In this document: piece after piece, positions 24,864-33,753 of the stretch
Layout of the letters: every line of letters starts with the position of its first letter
How positions within the stretch are numbered: the stretch's first letter is position 1
Assembly: GCA_004323695.1 (NCBI GenBank)
Contig: SCRU01000157.1
Coordinates: 1 to 51,439, forward strand
From: Burkholderiaceae bacterium
GTDB lineage: Bacteria > Pseudomonadota > Gammaproteobacteria > Burkholderiales > Burkholderiaceae_C
Length of the DNA stretch: 51,439 bases
Reading direction: 5' to 3'
Position numbers and translations under genes: made by a program
The notes under the pieces: model-generated
The model's input: the letters and a program-made list of their open reading frames with translations, nothing else
Told to the model about the DNA's origin: nothing
The model's database searches: none

Positions 24864-27389
24864 TCAAGGCACGCGGTGGTGCCAGTAGCGCAGGGCCAGG
24901 GCGCGCTGGCAGCTCACCTCATCGGGTTGTGCCGACGTCCAGACAGCCGCGCCGCAGTGGGCCGAGTCCAGCACCCGGATGCCGCGCTCCTGGTAGCGCG
25001 CCAGCACCAGCGCCGCCGGGTGCCCGTACGGGCTGCGGTAGCCGGCCTGCACCAGCGCCAGGCGCGGCTGCACCGCATCCAGGAATGCGGCGCTGCTGGA
25101 GGTCTTGCTGCCGTGGTGCGGCACCAGCAGCACGTCGGCGCGCAGCGGCGACACCACCGGGATTTGGGTGCGCAGCGGCGACAGCACCGAATCCTCGGCA
25201 CGCAGCGGCGCGGCATCGGCGATCAGCCGCGCCTCCTGCGGCTGCTCGATATCACCAACCAGCAGCGCCGTGCGCACGCCGTTCGAGATGCGCAGCACGC
25301 AGCTCATCGCGTTCGCCTTGTTCGGCACCGCGTAGTCGGCCGCGCGCGGGCGCAGCACCTCGAAGGCGACGCCGTCCCAGGCCCAGCGCTGGCCGCCGTC
25401 TTGCGCGGCCATGCAGCGGGTGGCCGGGCGCAGCGCCTGCAGTTCGTGGTCCGCCTCGATCGAGCTGAGCAGGTTCGCGCGCGGCTGCATCGCGAGCACG
25501 GCGGGCGCCCCGCCGATGTGGTCGCTGTCGCGATGGCTCAGCAGCACGGTATCGACGCGCTCGCCCAGCGCGCGCAGCAGCGGCACCAGCACGCGCTGGC
25601 CAGCGTCGCTGTCCTGGCTGAAGCGCGGCCCGGTGTCGTACACCAGCGTGTGCGCGGCGGTGCGCACGATCACGGCGTTACCCTGGCCGATGTCGGCCGC
25701 GAGCAACTCGAACTGCCCGGGCGCCGGGCGCGGCGACTGCCACAGCAGCACCGGCAACACGAGCGGCAGGCCCAGCACGCGCAGCGACCAGGGCAGCCGC
25801 AGGGTCAGCAGGACACCGCCCAAAACACCGGCAGCCGCTGCCCACACGGCTGGAGCGGCTATCGAAACGGTGGCAAACGGCAAATGCGCCAGCCACTGCA
25901 GATAATGGCCGAGCACCGCGACGGCCCAGGCCGCGAGGTCCCACAGCGGGGCCAGCAACACGCCCAGCATGGACAGCGGCGTGACCACCAGCGTGACCCA
26001 CGGGATCGCCACCGCATTCGCCAGGAATCCCACCACCGAGACCTGGCCGAACAGCAGCAGCGTGAGCGGCGCAAGCGCCAGCGTGACGACCCACTGCTCC
26101 CGCGCCATGGCACTCAACCGGCCCCGCAAGCCGCTGGGGCGCGCCCCTGCCGAGCCGGGATCCGCCGCGAACAGCACACCGACCGCGACGAAGCTGAGCC
26201 AGAAGCCCGCCTGCAAAAGGGCCCAGGGGTCCACCGCCAGCACCACGGCACAGGCCAGCAGCCAGACCTGCGGCCACGGCCAGCGCCGCCCCGACAGACG
26301 CAGCAGCCCCACCGTGGCCAGCATCCAGATGGTGCGCTGCGACGGCACGCCCCAGCCGCTGAACACCGCGTAGGCCGTGGCGAGCAGCACGCCGCCGAGC
26401 AGCGCCGCGCTGGGCGCCGGATAGAACAGGCACAGGCGGGCCGAGCGCCGCCAGGCCCAGCCCACCAGCGCGGCCGCGAGCCACGCAAACATGGTGATGT
26501 GCAGGCCCGAAATGCTCATCAGGTGCGCCACGCCGGTGGCACGGAAAATGTCCCAGTCGGGGCGCTCGATCGCGTTCTGGTCGCCCACCACCAGCGCCGC
26601 AATCACGCCGGCCAGTGGGCGCTCGGCCACGTACGCCTGGATCGCGTCGCGCACGTGCTGGCGCGCGCGCTCCACCGGGTGCCGCCAGGTGTCGCCGAGC
26701 CATCGCGGCACGGCGTCCTTCGGGCCGGCGCGCACATAGCCAGTGGCTTGCAGGCCCTGCTCCCAAAGCCACAGTTCGTAATCGAAACCATGCGGGTTGC
26801 TGTTGCCGTGCGGCGCCTTCAGGCGCACCGTCATGCGCCAGCGCTCGCCGGCGCGAAGCAAAGGCAGCGGCGCAGGCGGTGGGCGCGCGGCGCCCCCCGC
26901 GGACGCGGCGAACAGGCCGTGCCCGCTGCTGTACCAGCTCAGGTCGATCTGCGGCGGCAGCGCGACGGCGGCACCGTCCAGCGTCGCCGATTCGACCGCG
27001 AAGCGAAAGCGCAGCCCCGCCTCGCTGCGCTGCGGCATGGCGGCCACCACGCCCACCACGGCGATGTCGCGGCCTTCCAGCGCAGGCGTGAGCGCGTTGT
27101 GTTCGAAGGCCGTGGCGCGCAGGCCGCACAGGCCGAAAGCCAGCGCCGCCGCCGCGCCGAAAGCGAGGCACCAGCGCCAGACATGACCCCTGAAAACTAT
27201 ATTTTTAGTAGCAACAATCAGATACAGGACAAGGGCCAACGCCACAAAACATCCGTAAACCAGCGCCTCCCGGAGCGCGGGCTGCTGTAGTTGCAGCGCC
27301 GTGCCCGCAATAAAGCCGGGCAGTGCCGCAAAGGCCCAGCCGGCCCTGGCCGTGCCCGCGTATCCCTCCAGATGCCACATGCTGCGCAT
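24864..27389 (-). CDS. comEC: ComEC/Rec2-type DNA internalisation protein
   Basis: This 841-aa protein is the inner-membrane channel for single-stranded DNA during natural transformation. N-terminal hydrophobic helices and an OB-like soluble loop (residues 70-230) precede the competence domain (VGDQNAIERPDWDIFRATGV, AHLMSISGLHITMFAWL) and a C-terminal metallo-beta-lactamase domain with the metal motif SHRDSDHIGG and VPHHGSKTSSS. All domains are present, so it is likely functional. The gene contains two copies of the ATAGC-N20-GGGC repeat, within the first helices and in the membrane part. No other competence gene is in the window. Confidence 0.93.
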   Translation of the reverse strand: MRSMWHLEGYAGTARAGWAFAALPGFIAGTALQLQQPALREALVYGCFVALALVLYLIVATKNIVFRGHVWRWCLAFGAAAALAFGLCGLRATAFEHNALTPALEGRDIAVVGVVAAMPQRSEAGLRFRFAVESATLDGAAVALPPQIDLSWYSSGHGLFAASAGGAARPPPAPLPLLRAGERWRMTVRLKAPHGNSNPHGFDYELWLWEQGLQATGYVRAGPKDAVPRWLGDTWRHPVERARQHVRDAIQAYVAERPLAGVIAALVVGDQNAIERPDWDIFRATGVAHLMSISGLHITMFAWLAAALVGWAWRRSARLCLFYPAPSAALLGGVLLATAYAVFSGWGVPSQRTIWMLATVGLLRLSGRRWPWPQVWLLACAVVLAVDPWALLQAGFWLSFVAVGVLFAADPGSAGARPSGLRGRLSAMAREQWVVTLALAPLTLLLFGQVSVVGFLANAVAIPWVTLVVTPLSMLGVLLAPLWDLAAWAVAVLGHYLQWLAHLPFATVSIAAPAVWAAAAGVLGGVLLTLRLPWSLRVLGLPLVLPVLLWQSPRPAPGQFELLAADIGQGNAVIVRTAAHTLVYDTGPRFSQDSDAGQRVLVPLLRALGERVDTVLLSHRDSDHIGGAPAVLAMQPRANLLSSIEADHELQALRPATRCMAAQDGGQRWAWDGVAFEVLRPRAADYAVPNKANAMSCVLRISNGVRTALLVGDIEQPQEARLIADAAPLRAEDSVLSPLRTQIPVVSPLRADVLLVPHHGSKTSSSAAFLDAVQPRLALVQAGYRSPYGHPAALVLARYQERGIRVLDSAHCGAAVWTSAQPDEVSCQRALALRYWHHRVP
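25821..25870 (-). repeat. ATAGC-N20-GGGC repeat, copy 8, inside comEC
   Basis: On the minus strand, TTTCGATAGC (AGC at 25860-25858), 20 bases, then CGGC (25837-25834) and TGCCGGTGTTTTGG. The core differs by one base (C in place of the first G) but spacing and flanks fit. It encodes VSIAAPAV to GVLGG in the membrane domain. Confidence 0.45.
27191..27250 (+). repeat. ATAGC-N20-GGGC repeat, copy 5, inside the comEC N-terminus
   Basis: AGTAGC (AGC at 27210-27212), 20 bases, GGGC (27233-27236) and CAACGCCACAAAAC. The spacing is exact. It encodes part of a hydrophobic helix (ALVLYLIVATKNIVF) in ComEC on the opposite strand. Confidence 0.6.
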
Positions 27390-27453
27390 GGCGCCATGCT
27401 AAACGGGCCGGCCGGCTTTGCGGCGCGGGCGCGCGGCGCCAGTGCACGGAAAG

Positions 27454-28434
27454 TCAGGCAGCCAGCGGCGCCGTGATCTGGTCGATGCGCGCCATCACCT
27501 CAGGTGTCAGTTTGGGCAGCACCGCCACCGCACCCAGGTTGTCATTGAGTTGCGACCGTTTCGACGCCCCGGTAATCACGGTGCTGACTCGGGGATTGCG
27601 CGCGGCCCAGGCGATCGCGAGTTGCGCCAGGCTGCAGCCCAACTCCTGCGCCACGGCACCGAGCCGCACGACCGCTGAATTTTTCGCTTCGTCGGTCAAA
27701 CCCTTGACCAGAAACCCCATGCCCTCCATCGCGCCGCGACTGCCCGCGGGAATGCCGTCGCGGTACTTGCCCGTGAGCAGGCCGCTGGCCAGCGGGCTCC
27801 AGGTGGTCAACCCCAGGCCGATATCCTCGTACAGGCGCGCGTAATCCTGCTCCACCCGGCGACGATGAAACAGGTGGTACTGCGGCTGCTCCATCACGGG
27901 CTTGTGCAGATGATGCCGCTCGGCGATGTCCCAGGCGGCGCGAATGTCGTCGGCCGGCCACTCGCTGGTGCCCCAGTACAGTGCCTTGCCCTGGCGGATC
28001 ATGTCGCTCATGGCCCAGACGGTTTCCTCGATCGGGGTGTGCGGGTCGGGCCGGTGGCAATACACCAGGTCGATGCAATCCAGCCCCATGCGCTGGAGTG
28101 AACCGTCGATGGCCTGCATCAGGTACTTGCGGTTCAGCGTGTCCTTGTGGTTCACGGGCTGCGTGTCGCGCTCGAGGCCCCAGTAGAACTTGGTCGAGAC
28201 GATGTAGCTGAGCCGTGGCCACTTCAACGCCTTGAAGGCTTCACCCATCACCACTTCACTCTTGCCGCCCGCGTAGGCTTCGGCGTTGTCGAAGAAATTC
28301 ACGCCGGCATCGCGCGCGGCCGCGAGCATCTCGCGCGCCGCGGCCACATCGACCTGGTTGTGGTAGGTCACCCAGGAGCCGAGCGAGAGTTCGCTGACCT
28401 GCAGGCCGCTGCGGCCAAGACGTCGATATTGCAT
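27454..28434 (-). CDS. Aldo/keto reductase
   Basis: A 326-aa NADPH-dependent TIM-barrel oxidoreductase. The catalytic tetrad positions are visible as FFDNAEAY (Asp, Tyr), VSTKFYWG (Lys) and LVYCHRPD (His). The C-terminal NADP-binding part is [20 protein letters not shown]. The sequence most resembles the AKR group that includes potassium-channel beta-subunit-like proteins. The ATG at 28434 begins the family sequence [16 protein letters not shown]; the longer frame to 28551 is rejected. It is on the same strand as comEC but 64 bp upstream, and it faces the DUF3096 gene across a divergent promoter region. Confidence 0.93.
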   Translation of the reverse strand: MQYRRLGRSGLQVSELSLGSWVTYHNQVDVAAAREMLAAARDAGVNFFDNAEAYAGGKSEVVMGEAFKALKWPRLSYIVSTKFYWGLERDTQPVNHKDTLNRKYLMQAIDGSLQRMGLDCIDLVYCHRPDPHTPIEETVWAMSDMIRQGKALYWGTSEWPADDIRAAWDIAERHHLHKPVMEQPQYHLFHRRRVEQDYARLYEDIGLGLTTWSPLASGLLTGKYRDGIPAGSRGAMEGMGFLVKGLTDEAKNSAVVRLGAVAQELGCSLAQLAIAWAARNPRVSTVITGASKRSQLNDNLGAVAVLPKLTPEVMARIDQITAPLAA

Positions 28435-28539
28435 GAGGTGCCCCGCTGTTTGCAATGAAACCGTGAAGGCTAACAGAGCGCGCGAGTTCCTGCCGCCAGC
28501 CCGAACGCGCGCAGCGGCACGCGCGGCAGCGCAGCGGCC

Positions 28540-28545
28540 TAGAAT
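28540..28545 (+). promoter_or_regulatory. Putative -10 box for the DUF3096-mnmD unit
   Basis: TAGAAT, a recurring -10 form in this window, lies 51 bases before the DUF3096 GTG, in the divergent gap with the aldo/keto reductase gene. No clear -35 box is seen. Confidence 0.35.
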
Positions 28546-28595
28546 GCCCACTTCGTCGCTCGCTCCCGCGGCGGCACCACCGCATTGGAGACCCC

Positions 28596-28751
28596 GTGAA
28601 CATCCATATCAGCCTGGCCCCCCTGATCTCGCTGATCGCCGGCATCCTCATCCTGCTCATGCCCAAGCTGCTGAACTTCATCGTGGCGATCTACCTGATC
28701 CTGATCGGGCTGGTGGGCCTGCTCGGCACCCGGATGCTCCACTTCACCTGA
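28596..28751 (+). CDS. DUF3096 membrane microprotein
   Basis: A 51-aa protein starting at a GTG with GGAGA 8 bases before it. Almost the whole chain is hydrophobic: two helices ([16 protein letters not shown] and [17 protein letters not shown]) are joined by PKLLN, as in the small DUF3096 family. Its position before mnmD, 25 bp upstream, suggests one transcript. The function is unknown. It is short enough to be missed by gene callers. Confidence 0.75.
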   Translation: MNIHISLAPLISLIAGILILLMPKLLNFIVAIYLILIGLVGLLGTRMLHFT

Positions 28752-28776
28752 CGCGGGCATTGCGCGCCAGGCGACC

Positions 28777-29514
28777 ATGGCGATGAACGAGCCCATCGAG
28801 TGGTCCAGCGACGGCAGCCCGCACAGCCTGCGCTTCAACGATCGCTACCGCTCACGCGCGGGCGGTGTGGCGCAGGCGCTATACGTGTTTCTCGCGGGCT
28901 GCGGCCTGCCCGAGCGCTGGCGCAACGCATCGGCGTTCACGGTGCTTGAGACCGGCTTTGGCCTGGGTCTGAACTTCCTGACCACCTGGGCGGCTTGGGA
29001 GATCGATGAACAGCGCTGCAACACCCTGCATTTCGTATCGGTGGAAGCCTATCCGGTGGCAGCAGCGGATATCGCGCGCAGCGCGCTGGCGGCAGACCCC
29101 TCAGGCACGGCCGACGCCCCGCTGCTCGCGCGTGTGCAGGCGCTGGCGCAGCAGCTCGTCAACGCATGGCCGGATCTGTCGCCCGGCATCCATCGCCTGC
29201 GTTTTGCCGAGGGACGCGTGCAATTGACGCTGGCCGTCGGCGAAGTCCTGCCCATGCTGCGGCACCTGGATTGCGCGGCCGATGCGGTGTACCTGGATGG
29301 CTTCAGCCCCGCCCGCAATCCCGACATGTGGTCGCACGCCGCGCTGCAGGCGGTAGCACGCCATTGCCGCGCAGGCACGACGCTGGCGACCTACACCGTC
29401 GCGCGCGGCGTGCGCGAGACGCTCGCCCAGCTCGGTTTCCGCGTGGAAAAGCGCACAGGGCTGGCGCCCAAGCGCCATTGTCTTGCGGCGGTGTTCGGGT
29501 CGGCGGCCCCCTGA
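28777..29514 (+). CDS. mnmD: MnmD-type tRNA 5-(methylaminomethyl)-2-thiouridine methyltransferase
   Basis: This 245-aa protein is the methyltransferase half of MnmC, which makes mnm5s2U at wobble position 34. Signatures are FNDRYRSRAGG, the SAM-binding VLETGFGLGLNFL, the catalytic-loop VYLDGFSPARNPDMW, and the closing GFRVEKRTGLAPKRHCL. The FAD-dependent oxidase domain found fused in E. coli MnmC is absent: the frame stops after the methyltransferase and the DUF2182 gene (-) follows. Either the oxidase half is encoded elsewhere or the enzyme works alone on nm5U. Confidence 0.9.
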   Translation: MAMNEPIEWSSDGSPHSLRFNDRYRSRAGGVAQALYVFLAGCGLPERWRNASAFTVLETGFGLGLNFLTTWAAWEIDEQRCNTLHFVSVEAYPVAAADIARSALAADPSGTADAPLLARVQALAQQLVNAWPDLSPGIHRLRFAEGRVQLTLAVGEVLPMLRHLDCAADAVYLDGFSPARNPDMWSHAALQAVARHCRAGTTLATYTVARGVRETLAQLGFRVEKRTGLAPKRHCLAAVFGSAAP

Positions 29515-29532
29515 TTCCTGTGCGTGGTTGCG

Positions 29533-30324
29533 TCATCCCAGCGCGGCGGCCCGCGCGATCAGGAGCAATCCTGCGCCGACGCCGATGACTCCAATCCCTT
29601 GCGCGACGCGCACACCGGCCGGCGCCAGGCGTTCGGCCGCGATGGCGGCCGTCACGAGCGCCATCACACGGAGGTCCATGACCCCAAGTCCCAACAGGAT
29701 CGCCATCAGGCCGGCACAGCAATAGCTGCAGTGCAGGCCCAGGCGCAGCCCGTGTCGCCAGGCCGTGCCGGCGCTCGCCCGCAATCCACAGCCGCGCCCC
29801 GGCGCCTCCCGGCAGCAGGCGAGGTGATGCGCCTTCCAGGCGGTGAACTGGAGCACGCCGGCGATCAGGACGACCCCGCCGACCACAATCGGTACGGCGC
29901 GCGCCAGCGCCGGCAACTGCATCTGGATGGCCGCCAGCGCGACGCCCAATGCAAAGGCGACCATTCCAAACACGTTCCAGACAAAGAAGTAACCCACACC
30001 CACCAGCGCGGTCAGCCCGCCGAGGCGCATCGCGCCCATCCCACCCACAGCCTGGCGGTAGCGCCACAGCATTGGCACCAGGGGCGGCAGCATCATTGCC
30101 ACCATCATCACGGCCCACATACCGAGGAACGACACCGCGGCGCCAAGCCACGTCGGCCCGGACATCCGCATCCACGCCATCGACATCGCCCAGCTGCCGG
30201 GCATAGGCATCCCACCCATCGCCGACATGGACGTGCACCAGGCGATCGTCACCCCAGCGCTGGCGGCGAACAGCAACGCCGAGACGCCGAAGAAGGCTCG
30301 ATCAGCGCTTGTCGTACTCGTCAT
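29533..30324 (-). CDS. DUF2182 integral membrane protein
   Basis: A 263-aa membrane protein of the 'predicted metal-binding membrane protein' family. It has about six hydrophobic helices, Met-rich segments (MSMAWMRMSGPTWLG, MWAVMMVAMMLPPLVPML) and a Cys/His cluster in the middle (HHLACCREAPGRGC, then GLHCSYCCAGL) that could bind metal. The ATG at 30324 overlaps the stop of the DUF899 gene by 23 bases, so the two are translationally linked. Members often sit beside DUF1326 or thioredoxin-like genes. Function unknown; copper or other metal handling is a guess from the residues. Confidence 0.8.
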   Translation of the reverse strand: MTSTTSADRAFFGVSALLFAASAGVTIAWCTSMSAMGGMPMPGSWAMSMAWMRMSGPTWLGAAVSFLGMWAVMMVAMMLPPLVPMLWRYRQAVGGMGAMRLGGLTALVGVGYFFVWNVFGMVAFALGVALAAIQMQLPALARAVPIVVGGVVLIAGVLQFTAWKAHHLACCREAPGRGCGLRASAGTAWRHGLRLGLHCSYCCAGLMAILLGLGVMDLRVMALVTAAIAAERLAPAGVRVAQGIGVIGVGAGLLLIARAAALG

Positions 30325-31150
30325 GGCGCCGCCACCACATGCCCGTCTCGTTACGCCCCCGGGGGGCGCGGTCGAGCCATTGGTACATGCCCCAGAGGCC
30401 GTCCAGTCCGCGCGCGAAGGTGGAGTAGGTGTGGTAGACGACACCGTCCGCGAGCACGAATGTGCTCATGCCCGGCCTCTCGCGCAGGTAGGTGGACACG
30501 TCGGTTCCGGTCATGATGGCGTTCTGGACGGGAGGCGTTTCGTCGCCAGCTTCCTTGCCCATCTTGAAAGGAATCAGCGACGCCGGCGGTTCGCGCCGAT
30601 AGTTGTATTCGATGCCTCCCTCGCGCTGTTGCTCCTCGGTGAACGAGGCGCTGAAATCGGCGTTGAAATCACCACCGAACGAAGACGCCCACGGAAACGT
30701 CCAGCCCAGCCGACGCTTGTATGCCTGCAGCTTCGGCAGCGGCGCCCGCGACACTGCCATCAACATGACGTCGTGGTTCGCCAGGTGGATCGCGACGCCA
30801 TTGAATCCGTCCGCGATCGATGAGCAGGTCGGGCAGCCTGCCTTGTAGTCGGGCCCGAACATGAAGTGGTAGACAAGGAGCTGCGAGCGCCCCCGGAAGA
30901 GGTCCGCCAGCGAGGCACTCCCCTCGTCGGTCTCGAAGCGATACGCCTTGTCGATCCTGACCCACGGCAGCGCCTGGCGCCGCCGCGCCAGCTCGTCGCC
31001 GTGCCGCGTGTGCTCCTTCTCCGCTTTGAGCAGCTCGATGCGCGCCGCGAGCCACTCTTCATGCGTCCCGGTGAGATGCGTCGTCGTTGCGCGCTCTTTC
31101 GACACGACGGGAGGGTTCACTGTGTTCGTTTCGGCAATGGTGGTGTTCAT
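30302..31150 (-). CDS. DUF899 thioredoxin-fold protein
   Basis: This 282-aa protein belongs to DUF899, a thioredoxin-like family. The best-fitting segments are LLVYHFMFGPDYKAGCPTCSSIAD, which holds a CPTC motif in the position of the thioredoxin active site, PLPKLQAYKRRLGWTFPWAS and the C-terminal FARGLDGLWGMYQWLDRAPRGR. The start at 31150 is preceded by AAGGAGCAA, the same leader used by the propeller gene; an in-frame ATG at 31174 is less likely. It sits in the regulator-propeller-DUF899-DUF2182 unit. Whether it is a redox enzyme is not established. Confidence 0.85.
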   Translation of the reverse strand: MNTTIAETNTVNPPVVSKERATTTHLTGTHEEWLAARIELLKAEKEHTRHGDELARRRQALPWVRIDKAYRFETDEGSASLADLFRGRSQLLVYHFMFGPDYKAGCPTCSSIADGFNGVAIHLANHDVMLMAVSRAPLPKLQAYKRRLGWTFPWASSFGGDFNADFSASFTEEQQREGGIEYNYRREPPASLIPFKMGKEAGDETPPVQNAIMTGTDVSTYLRERPGMSTFVLADGVVYHTYSTFARGLDGLWGMYQWLDRAPRGRNETGMWWRRHDEYDKR

Positions 31151-31183
31151 GATTTGCTCCTTGTGAATGTTCACGATGTAGGC

Positions 31184-31861
31184 TCAAGATCTGACGCTTT
31201 TCGGACGCCGCACGGCGCGGACCTTTCCGCTCGGTCCGCCGCCGCAGTAAAAGAGGTCTGCTCCGTCCCATTCCAGCCCGCTCACGCCGGTACCGCGCGG
31301 CATCTCCAGTCGCTCCAGCACGGCGCCGCTGTGCGGGTCGATATGGCGCAGTTCGCTCTCGTCCCCTTCCCAGGTGGCGTGCCACAGCTCACCGTCGACC
31401 CAGGTCACGCCGGTGACGAAGCTGTTGGACTCGATGCTGCGGATGACGGCACCGGTCGCTGGATCGATCTGGTGGATCTTGCGGTCGCGGTACTGGCCCA
31501 CCCACAGGCTGCCCTCGGCCCAGGTGAGCCCCGAGTCGCTTCCGTGGCCGGGCGCCGGAATCGATGCCAGCACCTTGCCGGTGGCGGGGTCGATCTTGTC
31601 GATGCGGGCCTCGGCGATCTGATAAAGGTGCTTGCCATCGAAGGCAGTGCCGGCGTCGCTGGCGCAGGCCAGCGTGCGCGTGGTCTCGCTGCTCCCAGGG
31701 TCGAAGGCGACCAGAGCGGCCCCGGTGGCGGCCCAGACGCGCTGGCCATCGTGGGTGACACCGGCGACCTGTTTGGCGTCGGCAAAGGGGCCGTACTCGC
31801 GCACGATTTCGGCCGCCTGCACGGTGGGCTTGTGTCCGTCCTGGCCCGTCTTGCTGCTCAT
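31184..31861 (-). CDS. Beta-propeller protein of glutamine-cyclotransferase/SMP-30-like type
   Basis: A 225-aa protein built from repeated blades of the form W(V/E)..G.L.....ID P.TG.V (ARIDKIDPATGKVLASIP, KIHQIDPATGAVIRSI, ELRHIDPHSGAVLERLEM). It has no signal peptide and so is cytoplasmic. The blade consensus resembles bacterial propellers related to glutaminyl-peptide cyclotransferase, but no catalytic residues can be assigned. CACAAGGAGCAA before the ATG is shared with the DUF899 gene, which suggests the leader was duplicated along with the operon layout. Co-transcribed with DUF899, 33 bp downstream. Confidence 0.65.
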   Translation of the reverse strand: MSSKTGQDGHKPTVQAAEIVREYGPFADAKQVAGVTHDGQRVWAATGAALVAFDPGSSETTRTLACASDAGTAFDGKHLYQIAEARIDKIDPATGKVLASIPAPGHGSDSGLTWAEGSLWVGQYRDRKIHQIDPATGAVIRSIESNSFVTGVTWVDGELWHATWEGDESELRHIDPHSGAVLERLEMPRGTGVSGLEWDGADLFYCGGGPSGKVRAVRRPKSVRS

Positions 31862-31907
31862 CGATTGCTCCTTGTGACGCGCCCGCTATCGGCGCGGTAA
31901 GGCAACT

Positions 31908-33137
31908 CTAGCCAATCGGCAGCGCAGCAGGGAGTAACAAGATCGTCGTGAATTCCACCAGCGGCGGCGCCAGCCAGCGACGCGCGCGAGCCCGTCCGAT
32001 GGCGCGCACTCGCCCTTCTGCTTCCAGCTCGGCGAGCGCGCGCTGCACGGTGCGCTGGCTGGCGCCCAGGGCCAGCGCCAAGGCCGAGGTCGACCAGGCC
32101 GCGCCGTCGGATAGCAGCGCCACCAGCGAGGCCTGGTCGCCGGCGATGGGCGGTGCCAGCACGATGACGGCGCGCTCGTCGCGCGGCTTGAGAACGAAGC
32201 CGCGCGGCGTGGCCTCGATCTGCGCAAGCGCCTTGACAAGCGCGCGCAGACGACCCATCTCGACGCGCAGGCGTGCCCGGTGCGTCTCGTCCGGGCGGCG
32301 GGTGCGGAACGCGCACAAAATCAAGGCCTCGCGATCGACATCGCCGGGCCAGTTTTCAGCCAGCGCAAGCGCCAACGCGAACAGCACCGGGCGGCGTGCC
32401 AGCGGCCGCCACGCGGCGCCGGCGCCCAGGCCCCGGCGGCAGGCATCGACCACCAGTGCGTCGGATGCCAGCAGCGCCGCAACCTCGTCCAGCCGCAGCG
32501 CCTGCTCGCCGCCGGCCATGAGGCGCCGGGCGGCGGGGCGATCGAGCGCGGCCCGTGCCTGCGCCACCTCCGCCTGGAGCGCCGGCACACGGGCGCGACC
32601 GGCCGCCTCTTGCGCACGGGCGAGCGCAGAGCGCGCTGGAGCCATGCGCAGCGAGCGCAGCGCCAATTCGGCCGCGGTCAGCTCGGCCACCGCCGCCAGC
32701 GACGGCGGCAGACCGCGCGCTTCGAGCGCGTCGAGACTTGTGAGCGCGGCCCCGGCCTCGGCCAGGCGTCCGAGCAGCATGAGCCGGCGCACCGCGATCA
32801 GCCGTGCCTGCAGCGCGTTGGCGCGATCGGCATGCGCTTCCAGCGTGGCCGCCGCCGCGGCCAGTGCGCGTGGCGAACCCTGGATGTCGCGCATGGCCAG
32901 CGCCACCTCGGCCTCGGCGACGACACAGCGCGCGCGCGCCAGCGCCTCGTGCGCGCCGAAGCCACGGGCGGCGCGGCGCAGCAACTCGCGCGCGCGCGGG
33001 TGCTCGCCGAGCTGGGCCATGGCGATGCCGCGCAGCGCGAGCGCCGGCGGGTCGTCGCGCAGGGCAACCCGCTGGAGGGCGCCGAGCGCGTCGCCGACGG
33101 CCAGCGCGCGCGCGGAGGCGGCGATCAGGGAATCCAT
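31908..33137 (-). CDS. Transcriptional regulator with helical repeats and two winged-helix modules
   Basis: This 409-aa protein begins with about 250 residues of Ala/Leu/Arg-rich helices that look like TPR-type repeats. A segment of OmpR-like winged-helix character follows (HRARLRVEMGRLRALVKALA to ATPRGFVLKP), then a C-terminal helix-turn-helix, TSALALALGASQRTVQRALA with ELEAEGRVRAIG as wing. It is encoded just upstream (46 bp) of the propeller-DUF899-DUF2182 genes on the same strand, so it is the probable local regulator. The ligand is unknown. I do not recognise a named family. Confidence 0.7.
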   Translation of the reverse strand: MDSLIAASARALAVGDALGALQRVALRDDPPALALRGIAMAQLGEHPRARELLRRAARGFGAHEALARARCVVAEAEVALAMRDIQGSPRALAAAAATLEAHADRANALQARLIAVRRLMLLGRLAEAGAALTSLDALEARGLPPSLAAVAELTAAELALRSLRMAPARSALARAQEAAGRARVPALQAEVAQARAALDRPAARRLMAGGEQALRLDEVAALLASDALVVDACRRGLGAGAAWRPLARRPVLFALALALAENWPGDVDREALILCAFRTRRPDETHRARLRVEMGRLRALVKALAQIEATPRGFVLKPRDERAVIVLAPPIAGDQASLVALLSDGAAWSTSALALALGASQRTVQRALAELEAEGRVRAIGRARARRWLAPPLVEFTTILLLPAALPIG

Positions 33138-33253
33138 GGCGCGACAGGTTACACCGCCGCGCGCAGGTACGGTCTTGCGTCCGCGCTCGTCGCATCCATC
33201 GATCTGCGCGTTACAGTGGAGCCCATAGATTCACAATTTCCAGAGGATTCACC

Positions 33254-33709
33254 ATGAGCATTTACGACAAACTGAAGGAACTCGGCATCACCCTGCCCGC
33301 CGTCGCCACGCCGGCGGCGGCCTACGTGCCATTCGTGCAGACCGGCAACCTGGTGTTCCTGAGCGGCCACATTGCCAGGAAGGAGGGAGCGCCCTGGGTC
33401 GGCCAGTTCGGCAAGAACATCACGACCGAGGAAGGCAAGGCGGCGGCGCGCGCCGTGGCGATCGACCTCATGGGGACGCTGCACGCGGCCGTCGGCGACC
33501 TGAACAAAGTCAAGCGTATCGTCAAGCTCATGTCGCTCGTCAACTCGACCGGCAGCTTCACCGAGCAGCACCTGGTCACAAACGGCGCCAGCGAGCTGCT
33601 CGGCCAGATATTTGGCGCAAAAGGCGCCCATGCCCGCAGCGCGTTTGGTGTGGCGCAAATCCCGATGGGCGCCTGCGTGGAAATCGAGCTGATCGCCGAG
33701 ATCGGCTGA
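33254..33709 (+). CDS. RidA family protein (YjgF/YER057c/UK114)
   Basis: A 151-aa protein. RidA proteins hydrolyse reactive enamine/imine intermediates from PLP enzymes, though many relatives have other or unknown roles. Visible parts are YVPFVQTGNLVFLSGHIA, the VGDLNKVKRIVKLMSLVNS core, and the C-terminal HARSAFGVAQIPMGACVEIELI, with the conserved Arg in ARSAFG. It is longer than the typical 125-aa RidA and resembles the subgroup near 150 aa. AGAGGA precedes the ATG. It is divergent from the regulator gene and precedes the FMN riboswitch by about 80 bases. Confidence 0.88.
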   Translation: MSIYDKLKELGITLPAVATPAAAYVPFVQTGNLVFLSGHIARKEGAPWVGQFGKNITTEEGKAAARAVAIDLMGTLHAAVGDLNKVKRIVKLMSLVNSTGSFTEQHLVTNGASELLGQIFGAKGAHARSAFGVAQIPMGACVEIELIAEIG

Positions 33710-33753
33710 AGGCCGCCGCGTTGATGCGTCCAGCAGCAAATTCCGCGCCGATC

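Noticed and set aside
24876-27290. 804-codon open frame antisense to comEC
   Set aside because: Same shadow effect: long GC-rich antisense frame without recognisable motifs; comEC domains on the other strand are complete.
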